From JAHHTP01 sp964587555 (GTDB lineage: Bacteria; Bacillota; Clostridia; Oscillospirales; Ruminococcaceae): a DNA stretch of 48,115 nucleotides. Location: the NCBI GenBank assembly GCA_964587555.1, contig CAZPLR010000011.1, positions 1 to 48,115 of the forward strand, read 5' to 3'. The notes below the pieces were generated by a model. That model saw only the letters and a program-made list of their open reading frames with translations. It searched no databases and was not told where the DNA came from. Shown here one piece after another: positions 1 through 8,410 of this stretch (its first letter is position 1; each line of letters begins with the position of its first letter). Position numbers and translations under genes: made by a program.

Positions 1-5
1 CCGGA

Positions 6-506
6 TTATTCCTCCGGCTTCTCCTCAGCCTGCTCTTTTACTTCCTCGGCAGCCGGTTCTTCACAAGGCTTCTCACAGCACGCTTCCTCGCACGCCGCTT
101 CTGGCTCGGCTACCGGCAGCGGTGCGCCGCAGCGGCTGCAGAAAAATGCATCCTTTGGATTGACCGCTTTACATTCCTCGCAAATAACGGTCTTCTTCAG
201 GGCGGCAAGCTGTTTCTCTAGCTGAGCAACCTGCTCCTTCTTTGTGGTGATCTCCGCAACATACTGGTCGATCAACTGGGTGTCTTGGCAATCCTTGACC
301 GCCATGTCGTACACCGCTGCGCCAAGCTTCTGGTATGCAGCCTTGATTTCGCTCTCTGTCTTGAGCTTATCCATTCTCACCTTGGATGCGCCGACAATGT
401 CCCCCGTCTTCTTGGAGGCCTTGGACGCTACGTCCTTTGCAAGCTGAACCGCGTTGTCCGCAAGCTGGGTAACGCTTTCCATGATCTCGTTAAAATTGAT
501 TTCCAT
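6..506 (-). CDS. Zinc-ribbon protein with coiled coil and Cys/Glu-rich tail
   Basis: A 166-residue soluble protein of unknown function. The N-terminal 75 residues look helical. A coiled coil of charged heptads follows at about residues 83-105, then a zinc ribbon made of two CxxC knuckles (C109/C112 and C123/C126). The C-terminal 35 residues are almost only Glu, Ala, Pro and Cys, with five further cysteines. There is no signal peptide or membrane segment, so it is probably cytoplasmic. I chose the ATG six codons inside the longest frame because GGGAG sits at proper distance before it. It is monocistronic behind its own promoter (585-614), downstream of the glycosyltransferase. The zinc ribbon is clear; the role is not. 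Similar coiled-coil/zinc-ribbon proteins are common in Clostridia and uncharacterised. Confidence 0.8.
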   Translation of the reverse strand: MEINFNEIMESVTQLADNAVQLAKDVASKASKKTGDIVGASKVRMDKLKTESEIKAAYQKLGAAVYDMAVKDCQDTQLIDQYVAEITTKKEQVAQLEKQLAALKKTVICEECKAVNPKDAFFCSRCGAPLPVAEPEAACEEACCEKPCEEPAAEEVKEQAEEKPEE

Positions 507-584
507 AATCGTTTCTCCCTTCATCGTTCACCCGCAAAAGCTGTCTAAAGCTGCGGATGCGGTGTCCTTCTTTGAATTGGTTAC

Positions 585-614
585 ATTATACATCTTTTCC
601 ATTGGGCAATTCAA
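585..614 (-). promoter_or_regulatory. Sigma-A-type promoter for zinc-ribbon gene
   Basis: On the minus strand TTGAAT and TATAAT are separated by 18 nt, about 80 nt before the start codon of the zinc-ribbon gene. Confidence 0.55.
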
Positions 615-682
615 GTATTTTTTTTGAATTTTTAGTGTACGCCGCAAGAATCTGACGTAAAATTTTTCTCTCAAAATTATCG

Positions 683-1882
683 CTATTCTGTAAACGACTC
701 TTCCGCTTTCTTATTCTTATTCTCCGCGATAAGCTGTTCGTAGATCGGCAAAACCGTTTTTGCCAGCGCAACACAGCTTGCCTCCAGCACAGAACCTCTT
801 GCCGATCCGCGCAGCGCCTCTTTCGCTTCCGTATCCATCGCACGATAATAGGCGATCCGTTCAAAAAGCTCGGCTGCATCATTATAGTTAAATCCGTTAA
901 AACCGTCTACAATCTGCCCTTCATTGAGCGAATCTGTCAGCGAAAGCACCGGCAGGCACATCGCAAGCCCTTCCTTCATCGAGATGGAGTTGGTGTCTGA
1001 AAGCGACGCAGTGACATACAGGTCGCTGAAATCGTAGTAGAGCGGCAGCAACGGATGCTCTACCTTTCCAACAAAAATCACCGTATCCGAAATGCCCAGT
1101 GCCTTCGCCTGCTCCTCCAGCTCTTCCTTGACTGGACCGTCGCCGAGGATCATAAGCTTTAGGTGCTTCTCCTCTCCGATCCCTTCCTTCCAGAAGTTTA
1201 GCAGCGTATCGACATTTTTCTCCTTGCCGAGCCTGCCGCAGAAGGTCAGGATGAAATCCTCGTCCGTCAGTCCAAGCGACGCTTTTCGTGCGGCGGATTT
1301 TTCGTGGTCCACCTTGGATTTATCAAACATCTCCAACTCAACCGGGTTCTCCATGATATGCACATCCTTAACGACGTTACACTCTCGGAAAAATTCCTCC
1401 ACCTTCAGCGAGGGACCAAACAACGTGCTCGAACGATTGGCAATGTAGCGCGTATACCGCTCCATCATCCGCTTGGCAAGCGGGATCATCTTATTCGGAA
1501 AGATATAATAAAGATACTCCTCATACATGGTATGAAGCGTGTAAACAAGCGGGATTTCCAATTCCTTCGCATAACGGATGCCGGAAAGCCCCACGCCAAA
1601 TTCGTTGTGGATGTGGATGATATCCGGGTGGAACTCCTTCAGCAGCTTCAGCCGATGCGGCGCAAGCGGCGCTGCAACGCCGTATTCATAGATCTTTTTG
1701 TTGGTGATGCCGGGACAGTGCAGGATCCCGTCGCTGACATAGTGATGCCTTGCATGCGGGTCGGCACAGACAACCAAAACCTGATGCCCAAGCTGCTCCA
1801 AACCCTCCTTCAGCGATTTCACATGCGTTACCACGCCGTTGATATACGGAAGGTACGTTTCTGTAAACAATGCGATATTCAT
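683..1882 (-). CDS. GT4-family glycosyltransferase
   Basis: A 399-residue retaining glycosyltransferase of the GT4 family (GT-B fold). It would transfer a sugar from a nucleotide donor to a lipid or glycan at the inner membrane face. The N-terminus MNIALFTETYLPYINGV is the typical first strand plus glycine turn of this family. The acceptor domain fills about residues 1-195. The donor domain starts near residue 210 with LTFCGRLGKEKNVDTLL and carries the KEGLAMCLPVLS segment of the nucleotide-sugar site. The closest well-known relatives are diacylglycerol glucosyltransferases, so a glycolipid product is plausible but not proven. The start has AAAGG upstream. It lies 98 nt downstream of glcK on the same strand, so it may share the manA-glcK transcript, which would link hexose phosphate supply to glycolipid synthesis. 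Confidence 0.85.
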   Translation of the reverse strand: MNIALFTETYLPYINGVVTHVKSLKEGLEQLGHQVLVVCADPHARHHYVSDGILHCPGITNKKIYEYGVAAPLAPHRLKLLKEFHPDIIHIHNEFGVGLSGIRYAKELEIPLVYTLHTMYEEYLYYIFPNKMIPLAKRMMERYTRYIANRSSTLFGPSLKVEEFFRECNVVKDVHIMENPVELEMFDKSKVDHEKSAARKASLGLTDEDFILTFCGRLGKEKNVDTLLNFWKEGIGEEKHLKLMILGDGPVKEELEEQAKALGISDTVIFVGKVEHPLLPLYYDFSDLYVTASLSDTNSISMKEGLAMCLPVLSLTDSLNEGQIVDGFNGFNYNDAAELFERIAYYRAMDTEAKEALRGSARGSVLEASCVALAKTVLPIYEQLIAENKNKKAEESFTE

Positions 1883-1939
1883 AAAGTATCCTTTCTGTTT
1901 TACAAAAACATTGTCATTCTCTCGTTTTTCTGTTCCGGT

Positions 1940-1965
1940 AGGAGAAGGGGGAAATTCCCCCCTCC
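1940..1965 (-). other. GC-rich stem-loop between glcK and glycosyltransferase
   Basis: G-rich and C-rich arms form a hairpin with a short bulge just after the glcK stop codon. No clean T-run follows on the minus strand, so it may be a weak attenuator or an RNA-stabilising structure rather than a full terminator. Confidence 0.35.
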
Positions 1966-1980
1966 TGCCTTCTATTTTAT

Positions 1981-2940
1981 TTATGCTAATTCACTGAACC
2001 CCAGCAGTGCGGCGCCGATCAAACCTGCGTCGCTGCCCAACGCTGCGATCTTGATCTCGGTGTTGCGGTCGGAGTTACGGGTAAATACATCGCGCATAAC
2101 AAGTGTTCTAACCGGCTTCAGCAGCGTTTCGCGCTCGTTGCTTAAGCCGCCGCCAATGCAGAGGATATCCGGCTGGAAAATATTGATAATGTTGGTAATG
2201 CCCTCCGCCAAGTAGTGCAGATATTTGTCTACCACAACGATACCTGCCGGATCGCCTTTGCGCATCGCGTCAAACGAGGTTCTGCCGTTTACCTTTCCGC
2301 TCTGCGCGGCAATCTCGTGCATCAGCGATTCCGGATGATCCGCCATCGCTTCCTTGGTCATGTTAATCAGCCCTGTTGCGGAGGCATAGGCCTCAAAGCA
2401 GCCGTTTCTGCTGCAGGTACAAGGTCTGCCGCCGACCTCGATGACCATATGCCCGATCTCCGCGCCGGCATAGTTAAAGCCGCGGTAGATCTTGTCATTG
2501 ATGACAACGCCGCCGCCAACGCCGGTTCCCAAGGTAATCATAACCGAGATTCTCGCTTCCTTCGCAGCGCCCGCCATATACTCGCCGTATGCGGCGGCAT
2601 TCGCGTCGTTGTCTAGGAAAATCGGGCGATGCAGCCCGTTGGAAAGCCACTGCTTTAACGGCGTATTGTACCAATCCAGATTATTCGAATAGGTGATTAC
2701 GCCGGAATCCAGGTCCACGCTGCCCGGGCAGCCGACGCCAACCCACTCCATCTGCTCCAGTGTTAAGCCGGCGTCATTGACGACCCTTTTGGCAACCACA
2801 ATGATATCGTCCGCCACCGCACGGTCGGTGCGCGGCAGCCCAGTCTTGACCGAATCCTTACAGACGATCTCATAATTTTCATTTACCACACCGGCAACGA
2901 TATTCGTACCGCCCAAATCAATTCCAAGATAATATTTCAT
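1981..2940 (-). CDS. glcK: ROK-family glucokinase
   Basis: A 319-residue cytoplasmic kinase that phosphorylates glucose to glucose 6-phosphate with ATP. The phosphate-binding DLGGTN motif is at residues 8-13. The sugar-site ND pair is at 111-112 inside FLDNDANAAAYGE, followed by the glycine-rich LGTGVGGG (137-144). The EIGH motif is at 161-164. The ROK zinc site CxCx4C uses C174, C176 and C181, and length fits the family. The start codon follows GAAAGGA. It lies 31 nt downstream of manA, so the two form an operon that feeds glucose and mannose into glycolysis. ROK kinases also include N-acetylmannosamine and fructokinases; the overall pattern favours glucokinase. Confidence 0.92.
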   Translation of the reverse strand: MKYYLGIDLGGTNIVAGVVNENYEIVCKDSVKTGLPRTDRAVADDIIVVAKRVVNDAGLTLEQMEWVGVGCPGSVDLDSGVITYSNNLDWYNTPLKQWLSNGLHRPIFLDNDANAAAYGEYMAGAAKEARISVMITLGTGVGGGVVINDKIYRGFNYAGAEIGHMVIEVGGRPCTCSRNGCFEAYASATGLINMTKEAMADHPESLMHEIAAQSGKVNGRTSFDAMRKGDPAGIVVVDKYLHYLAEGITNIINIFQPDILCIGGGLSNERETLLKPVRTLVMRDVFTRNSDRNTEIKIAALGSDAGLIGAALLGFSELA

Positions 2941-2971
2941 ATATTTATCATTCCTTTCTCCGCTGACGCCA

Positions 2972-3943
2972 TCAAACCCGGCTGTCGATTAGCTCCGCAT
3001 TGCCCGAAAGCGTATAGTTCCCCATACCTGCCGGTAAAAAGACCGTTTCTCCCTTGTGAATCGAAACCTCGTCGCACGCGGTCTTGATTACAGCGTCACC
3101 CGATATGCAGGTATAGCAGATAAACGACGCATCGCCGGCAGAAAGCTCCGCTTTTCCATCCAGCTTTACATCATGAACGGTAAAATAGTCGCAGCTTGCC
3201 AGCAGCGTTTCCTCTCTACCCTCTAACTGCTGCGGCGCGCCCTCCGGCTTCCAATCGCGGGTCGCCGGACAAAGCTTGGTCACATCCTTCGCCTTCTCCA
3301 CATGCAGCTGACGCGGCTTGCCGTCGCTGCCAATTCTGCCGTAGTCATAAATGCGGTAGGTGGTGTTGGAATTTTGCTGGATCTCGCAGATCAGGATGCC
3401 GCTGCCGATCGCGTGCAGCGTGCCCGCTTCGATGAAGAAGACGTCGCCCTTTTTCACCTCGACCGCTTTGGTTACGTCAAGCAATGTGTTATCCGCAATG
3501 CGCGCAGCAAATTCTTCCTTGGAGATTTCCTTCTCAAATCCGTAAAGGAGCCTTGCGCCCGGCTCGCAGTCTACAATGTACCACATCTCGGTCTTGCCGT
3601 ATTCGCCCTCGACCCTTAAGGCGTAGTCGTTGTTTGGATGTACCTGAACCGAAAGATTATCCTTCGCATCGATGAGCTTAATCAGGATCGGGAAATACGC
3701 AAAGCTCTCACAGTCCTTGCCTAAAACGGCTTTTCCCTCCTGCTCGATCACTTCGGTTAACGTCCTGCCCGCATATGCGCCGTTTGAAACAACGCTCTGT
3801 CCGTCCTTATGACAGGAAAGCTCCCAGCTCTCCGCAACCTTCGGAAGATCGGTTTTTTTGCCATACTCCTCTTTGAGCTTACTGCCGCCCCAAATGTAAT
3901 CCTTTAACGGCGCTGTCAGTTTCATTGGATATAAAACGCTCAT
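2972..3943 (-). CDS. manA: Mannose-6-phosphate isomerase, class I
   Basis: A 323-residue zinc-dependent cupin enzyme interconverting mannose 6-phosphate and fructose 6-phosphate. The N-terminus PMKLTAPLKDYIWGGSKL is characteristic. The zinc ligands are recognisable in LSVQVHPNNDYA, KTEMWYIVD and AGTLHAIGSG. The length of about 320 residues matches the short Bacillus-type ManA. The ATG is preceded by GAAAGGA. It is the first gene of a manA-glcK operon whose promoter is at 4039-4067. It fits with the beta-mannosidase-like gene elsewhere in the window (37768-40167), although the two are not linked. Confidence 0.93.
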   Translation of the reverse strand: MSVLYPMKLTAPLKDYIWGGSKLKEEYGKKTDLPKVAESWELSCHKDGQSVVSNGAYAGRTLTEVIEQEGKAVLGKDCESFAYFPILIKLIDAKDNLSVQVHPNNDYALRVEGEYGKTEMWYIVDCEPGARLLYGFEKEISKEEFAARIADNTLLDVTKAVEVKKGDVFFIEAGTLHAIGSGILICEIQQNSNTTYRIYDYGRIGSDGKPRQLHVEKAKDVTKLCPATRDWKPEGAPQQLEGREETLLASCDYFTVHDVKLDGKAELSAGDASFICYTCISGDAVIKTACDEVSIHKGETVFLPAGMGNYTLSGNAELIDSRV

Positions 3944-4038
3944 ATTGGTTCATTCCTTTCTTCATCGTCTTTTTGGACCCGCGGCGGCAGAAAATCCCCC
4001 CTTTGGAAACAGTATAAGCCACCGGATCCTTTTTATTC

Positions 4039-4067
4039 ATTATACCCTATTTTTCCCCATTTGTAAA
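4039..4067 (-). promoter_or_regulatory. Promoter of manA-glcK operon
   Basis: Minus-strand TTTACA and TATAAT with a 17-nt spacer, about 95 nt upstream of manA and downstream of the sigE stop codon. This separates the sugar operon from the sporulation operon. Confidence 0.75.
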
Positions 4068-4131
4068 CCCTTTTTCTCCCTTGATTTTATGAACGTTTCA
4101 TTACCTGATTGTGTAACGCCCGTTATTGCTC

Positions 4132-4863
4132 TCAGCCCCCGCCCAGCGCCGTGCGCAGCCGTTTCAGAATCTTCTTTTCCAGCCGGGAGATATACGACTG
4201 AGAGATGCCCATGCTGTCGGCGACCTCCTTCTGCGTATGCTCTCTGCTGCCAAACAGTCCAAAACGGCTGCAAATGATATATCGGTCGCGCTTTTGCAGC
4301 TGCTCCATACAGCGGTAAAGCGTTTGCAGCTCCGCCTGATTTTCAACCGGCGAGGTTACGGTTTCCGGATCGGTTCCAAGCAGATCGGAAAGCAGCAGCT
4401 CATTGCCGTCCCAATCCACATTGAGCGGCTCCTCAATCGAAATATCCCCGCGGTGCGAGGCGTTTTTACGCAGATACATCAAAATCTCGTTTTCAATACA
4501 GCGGGAAGCGTAGGTCGCAAGCTTGATGTTCTTCTCCGGCGAAAAGGTTTCCACCGCTTTGATTAGCCCAATTGTACCGATTGAGATCAGATCGTCAAGG
4601 CTCACCCCGCTGCTTTCGAATTTCCGCGCGATGTAAACGACCAGCCGCAGATTATGTACAATGAGTTTCTCTCTTGCTGCCCGCGACTTTTTTTCATCCT
4701 GCAAAGCATAGCACAGCTTATTTTCCTCGGTGCGGGTCAGCGGCGGCGGAAGTGCCGTTTGGCTTCCCGCATAATAAAGCGGATTTTCCACCGCAAGCAG
4801 CCACTGATAGAAGCGTTCCTTCAGCCTCCCCATTTTCTGTTTGAAAAACTGCTGTAAGATCAT
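4132..4863 (-). CDS. sigE: Sporulation sigma factor SigE (pro-sigma-E)
   Basis: A 243-residue sigma-70-family factor that drives early mother-cell gene expression during sporulation. The N-terminal segment is an amphipathic pro-sequence ending near LYYAGSQTALPPPL, which matches the known SpoIIGA cleavage neighbourhood. Region 2 contains LIVHNLRLVVYIARKF and the DLISIGTIGLIKAVE core-binding and -10 helices. Region 4 ends with a helix-turn-helix (KEVADSMGISQSYISRLEKK). Length is close to the 239 residues of Bacillus SigE. The start follows AAGGGGGAG. spoIIGA lies 18 nt upstream and they are certainly co-transcribed. sigG, which follows sigE in Bacillus, is not in this position; a manA promoter comes next. 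Confidence 0.96.
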   Translation of the reverse strand: MILQQFFKQKMGRLKERFYQWLLAVENPLYYAGSQTALPPPLTRTEENKLCYALQDEKKSRAAREKLIVHNLRLVVYIARKFESSGVSLDDLISIGTIGLIKAVETFSPEKNIKLATYASRCIENEILMYLRKNASHRGDISIEEPLNVDWDGNELLLSDLLGTDPETVTSPVENQAELQTLYRCMEQLQKRDRYIICSRFGLFGSREHTQKEVADSMGISQSYISRLEKKILKRLRTALGGG

Positions 4864-4881
4864 AGCCTTTCTCCCCCTTAT

Positions 4882-5751
4882 CTACTCCCTTGCCTTCACA
4901 AAATCAAACGCAGCCGCCGGCAAGATCATCTGCGTCCCCTGCGCAAGCGGCGTCTTGCTGACTGCAACCATCCAATCCGGGGAAGCCTGCTCCCCGTTTC
5001 CCAAAAGCCGTATCTCATCCGGCAAAAAGGCGGCGAGCATGTGTCTCCCGCCGACCGTTTCCAGTGGGATCAGCCTTGCTCCATGTCCAAAATGCGCAAT
5101 TGATCCGCATGGCTCCCCATAAAGGAAAAACGGCAAAACCTGATCCGGCAGCAGCTTTTTTGCAAGCTGCGGCGAAACGACCATCACCGGGCGGCCGCTG
5201 AACAGATCGACCATTCGGTTTCCGCTGTCGCAAAGCCCAGCGCCTTTTACTGTCCTTTCCCCGCAGCGGATCACAACCTCCATCGACGCCGCCTTGCTTC
5301 CCCCTCTGGAAAAGAGAAAAACCCCCAGCCGCAAAAGCCCGTACGCCGCCAAAAGTCCCAGCGCATAAGAAGTGACGTCAAAGCCGAAATACGCTACGCC
5401 GCTGCGATATACCATCCCTTTCGGCGCGAGCGTAAACGCTACCGCGTACATCGCGCCCGCATAGACGAGATTCACCGCCAAAAAGAGCAGCAGCCGCTTG
5501 ATAAACACGCGCAGCACGCCAAACCCAAACGCTGTCAGAATAAGCGATACCGCCATGACCGCCTTCATCAGCATAAATTCCCATGCGTCCAAGGATAGAA
5601 AGATTGCAAAGGAATATCCGCTGCCTAGAATACAGCCGAGCAGACAACGCCACTTTTTCATCCTCACGCTGGAAAGCGCCGCCGTCGAGGAAAGCAGGCA
5701 GAAGTGAACAAGCAGGTTGTAGATCAACAGCAGATCGACATAAACGGTCAT
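4882..5751 (-). CDS. spoIIGA: SpoIIGA, sigma-E processing aspartic peptidase
   Basis: A 289-residue membrane protease that removes the pro-sequence of SigE in the mother cell after septation. The N-terminal half (residues 1-145) has about five hydrophobic segments, beginning with MTVYVDLLLIYNLLVHFCLL. The C-terminal half is an aspartic protease-like domain with the catalytic DSG at residues 175-177 (GLCDSGN), in the setting known for SpoIIGA. I chose the ATG at 5751 rather than one nine codons upstream because GGGGAGAGGAGC directly precedes it. It forms the classical spoIIGA-sigE operon. The usual activator is Spo0A, but I cannot identify a convincing 0A box in the 150 nt upstream. Confidence 0.93.
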   Translation of the reverse strand: MTVYVDLLLIYNLLVHFCLLSSTAALSSVRMKKWRCLLGCILGSGYSFAIFLSLDAWEFMLMKAVMAVSLILTAFGFGVLRVFIKRLLLFLAVNLVYAGAMYAVAFTLAPKGMVYRSGVAYFGFDVTSYALGLLAAYGLLRLGVFLFSRGGSKAASMEVVIRCGERTVKGAGLCDSGNRMVDLFSGRPVMVVSPQLAKKLLPDQVLPFFLYGEPCGSIAHFGHGARLIPLETVGGRHMLAAFLPDEIRLLGNGEQASPDWMVAVSKTPLAQGTQMILPAAAFDFVKARE

Positions 5752-5855
5752 GCTCCTCTCCCCCCCTTTTTGACGCATCCTGCCTCCTCACTATCATACG
5801 CCAAAGCGGACGCAAAATAACGCGAAGAAAGGGACTTTTCTTTCTGATGCTTTTA

Positions 5856-5864
5856 TGCTATAAT
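5856..5864 (+). promoter_or_regulatory. Extended -10 promoter element before pcrA
   Basis: TGC followed by TATAAT lies 43 nt upstream of the pcrA start. No good -35 hexamer is present, so this would be an extended -10 promoter. Confidence 0.5.
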
Positions 5865-5906
5865 GAGTACCGGACGAAGATCAGACCGCTCGATAAGAGG
5901 ATAGAA

Positions 5907-8300
5907 ATGGAGAATCCGCGTATGACTCGTGAATTGTTTTTAAGGCTCAAACGCACCATCATGGAGCATGAATTTCAAGGCTTAAACCAGATGCAGCAGC
6001 AGGCGGTGTTCCACACCAAAGGCCCGCTTTTGATTTTAGCCGGCGCCGGCAGCGGCAAAACCACCGTGCTGGTCAACCGCATCGCCTTTATGCTCCAATA
6101 TGCCGACGGCTACCACGACGAAACGCTGCCGCAGCTAACCGCGCAGGAGGAAAAAAGGCTGCAGGAGCTTTCCGCGATTCCGCAGCTTACCCCAGATCAA
6201 AAAGGCGAATTTGCGTCAATCATAAAAGCGCAGGGCATCCGCCCATGGAACGTACTCGCCATCACTTTCACCAATAAGGCGGCAAACGAGTTAAAGGATC
6301 GTCTGCGCCGCGCAATCGGCGAGAAGGCAGACTCCCTTTACGCCGGAACGTTCCATTCCATCTGCTGCCGTATCCTGCGCAAGGAGATCTCTGCGCTCGG
6401 CTATACCTCCTCCTTTACAATTTACGACACCGACGACAGCGTGCGCCTGCTCAAGGAGGTGATCAAGGACTGCGGCGAAAGCGATAAAAATTTTCCGCCA
6501 AAGCAAATACTGAATACCATCAGCCGCTCGAAGGACAGGATGCAGACAGACGAGCAGTTTGAAAAGGAGGCGCAGGGCGATTACCGCAAAACGGTTATCG
6601 CCAAGCTTCGCCGCGAATACAACCGGCGTCTGAAAGCCTCCAATGCGCTTGATTTTGACGATATCATCCTAATGACTGTGCGGCTGTTCGAGCAGGAGCC
6701 GGAGGTTTTGGAGCATTACCGCAATTTGTTTCGTTATATCCTGGTCGACGAGTATCAGGACACCAACATCATGCAGTACCGCTTTATCAGTCTGCTTGCC
6801 GCGAAGCATCAAAATATCTGCGTGGTCGGCGACGACGACCAGAGCATCTACAAATTCCGCGGCGCGACGATCGAAAACATCCTGCATTTTGAAGATCAGT
6901 TTGATCGTGCTGCGGTAGTCCGTCTGGAACAGAATTATCGCAGTACGCAAAACATCCTTGATGCCGCCAACGGCATCATTCAAAATAACCTCGGCAGAAA
7001 GGGCAAAACGCTCTGGACCGCCAACGGCGCGGGCGCAAAAATCATTCACCAAGAAACGGCAAACGACTTGGAGGAAGCAAGCTTTGTCGTGCGTACTATA
7101 TCAAAAAATGTTGCGGCCGGACAGAGATTCTCCGATCACGCTGTGCTTTACCGCACAAACGCCCAATCCGGACCGATCGAGCGGAATCTCTCCCGCGCGG
7201 GCATTCCGTACCGCATCGTCGGAGGATTAAAATTTTACGACCGCAAGGAGGTTAAGGACGTTCTTTCCTACCTATCGGTGATTAACAATCCGGCTGACAC
7301 AATCCGCTTAAAACGGGTCATCAACGAACCAAAGCGCGGCATCGGCGACGCGAGCATTGAGAAGGTCGCGGCTTTAGCGACGCAATTAAATACTACCATG
7401 TTCGAGATTATGCTCCACGCAAACGAGTTTGCTGTCCTTTCCCGCAAAAGCGGCGAGCTGCGGCAGTTTGCGCTGTTGATCGAAGATATGCGGAGCTTTG
7501 CGGTTTACCACCCGCTCGGAGAGCTGTTCGACTTTGTCTGCGACCAAACCGGATACATGCAGTCGCTGGAAACGCTCGGCGCTGAGGGACAGGCACGTAT
7601 CGACAATTTAGGCGAACTGAAGAATAACATGATCCTATACGAGAACGAAAATGAGGACGCAACGCTTTCCTCCTTCCTAGAGGAGATTGCACTCTACACC
7701 GACCTAGATAAGCTTAACGACGATGACAGCGACTTTGTAACGATGATGACGCTGCACTCCGCAAAAGGCTTGGAATATGAAAACGTCTTTTTGGTCGGCA
7801 TGGAAAATGGGTTGTTCCCAAGCGAGTTTAACCTGCGCGATCCGGAACAGCTGGAGGAGGAGCGCCGCCTTGCCTATGTCGGTGTGACCCGCGCAAAGAA
7901 AATGCTCTACATCACCAACGCGCACGAGCGGATGATTTTCGGACAGACCTCCCCGCACGCGCCGAGTATTTTTATCCGCGAGATCCCGCCGCAGCTATTG
8001 GACGAACCTGCCGCCGCTCCCGCCGCCAAAGCGCAGCCCATCCGCCCTGCCGCGCCGAAAAAGCGCCCGCTTGGCAGCCTTGCGGCAATCAGCGCGGCTC
8101 CCTCTGCCTCTGCCGCCCCTACAAAAAAAGCCGCCAGTTTGGATTATACGGTTGGCGATACGGTGCTGCACAGCGCGTTCGGACGCGGCGTCGTGCAGAA
8201 AATGACGCCGATGGGAAACGATATGCTTGTTGAGGTTCAGTTTGAGAAAAAGGGCTTAAAACGCATTATGGCAGCCTTTGCAAAGCTGACGAAAGAATAA
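5907..8300 (+). CDS. pcrA: ATP-dependent DNA helicase PcrA/UvrD
   Basis: A 797-residue superfamily 1A helicase (3' to 5') for nucleotide excision repair, replication restart and removal of RNA polymerase. Walker A AGAGSGKT is at residues 45-52, motif Ia TFTNKAANEL at 121-130, and Walker B DEYQD at 281-285. Motif III is VVGDDDQSIYKFRGA, and motifs V/VI are TLHSAKGLEYENVF and RRLAYVGVTRAKK. The C-terminal 55 residues after a Pro/Ala-rich linker form the Tudor-like domain (VGDTVLHSAFGRGVVQ) that binds RNA polymerase in PcrA. An insertion of about 40 charged residues sits between Walker A and motif Ia (about 66-110). The start ATG follows AGAGG; the open frame runs further upstream but overlaps spoIIGA. 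Confidence 0.93.
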   Translation: MENPRMTRELFLRLKRTIMEHEFQGLNQMQQQAVFHTKGPLLILAGAGSGKTTVLVNRIAFMLQYADGYHDETLPQLTAQEEKRLQELSAIPQLTPDQKGEFASIIKAQGIRPWNVLAITFTNKAANELKDRLRRAIGEKADSLYAGTFHSICCRILRKEISALGYTSSFTIYDTDDSVRLLKEVIKDCGESDKNFPPKQILNTISRSKDRMQTDEQFEKEAQGDYRKTVIAKLRREYNRRLKASNALDFDDIILMTVRLFEQEPEVLEHYRNLFRYILVDEYQDTNIMQYRFISLLAAKHQNICVVGDDDQSIYKFRGATIENILHFEDQFDRAAVVRLEQNYRSTQNILDAANGIIQNNLGRKGKTLWTANGAGAKIIHQETANDLEEASFVVRTISKNVAAGQRFSDHAVLYRTNAQSGPIERNLSRAGIPYRIVGGLKFYDRKEVKDVLSYLSVINNPADTIRLKRVINEPKRGIGDASIEKVAALATQLNTTMFEIMLHANEFAVLSRKSGELRQFALLIEDMRSFAVYHPLGELFDFVCDQTGYMQSLETLGAEGQARIDNLGELKNNMILYENENEDATLSSFLEEIALYTDLDKLNDDDSDFVTMMTLHSAKGLEYENVFLVGMENGLFPSEFNLRDPEQLEEERRLAYVGVTRAKKMLYITNAHERMIFGQTSPHAPSIFIREIPPQLLDEPAAAPAAKAQPIRPAAPKKRPLGSLAAISAAPSASAAPTKKAASLDYTVGDTVLHSAFGRGVVQKMTPMGNDMLVEVQFEKKGLKRIMAAFAKLTKE

Positions 8301-8314
8301 AAGCGAATAAAATC

Positions 8315-8350
8315 AAAAACGAGAGAAGCCAATCTGACTTCTCTCGTTTT
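8315..8350. terminator. Bidirectional terminator between pcrA and htpG
   Basis: A hairpin of aaaaacgagagaag and cttctctcgtttt with a 9-nt loop between the convergent pcrA and htpG ends. A- and T-rich flanks suit both directions. Confidence 0.8.
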
Positions 8351-8410
8351 CTGCTCCAAATCAGGTAAATCGCCGCCGTTCGGTCTGCCGATTACCGGAT
8401 TCCATTCCGC

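Noticed and set aside
1092..2215. Long plus-strand open frames opposite the glycosyltransferase and glucokinase genes
   Set aside because: They are shadows of strongly supported minus-strand genes, with no ribosome sites or domain features.
5583..5906. 108-codon N-terminal extension of pcrA
   Set aside because: It overlaps spoIIGA on the opposite strand, has no helicase similarity, and AGAGG precedes the ATG at 5907.
5752..5906. Spo0A box upstream of spoIIGA
   Set aside because: TTGCGT and TATGAT are present but wrongly spaced, and no TGTCGAA-like repeats are convincing.
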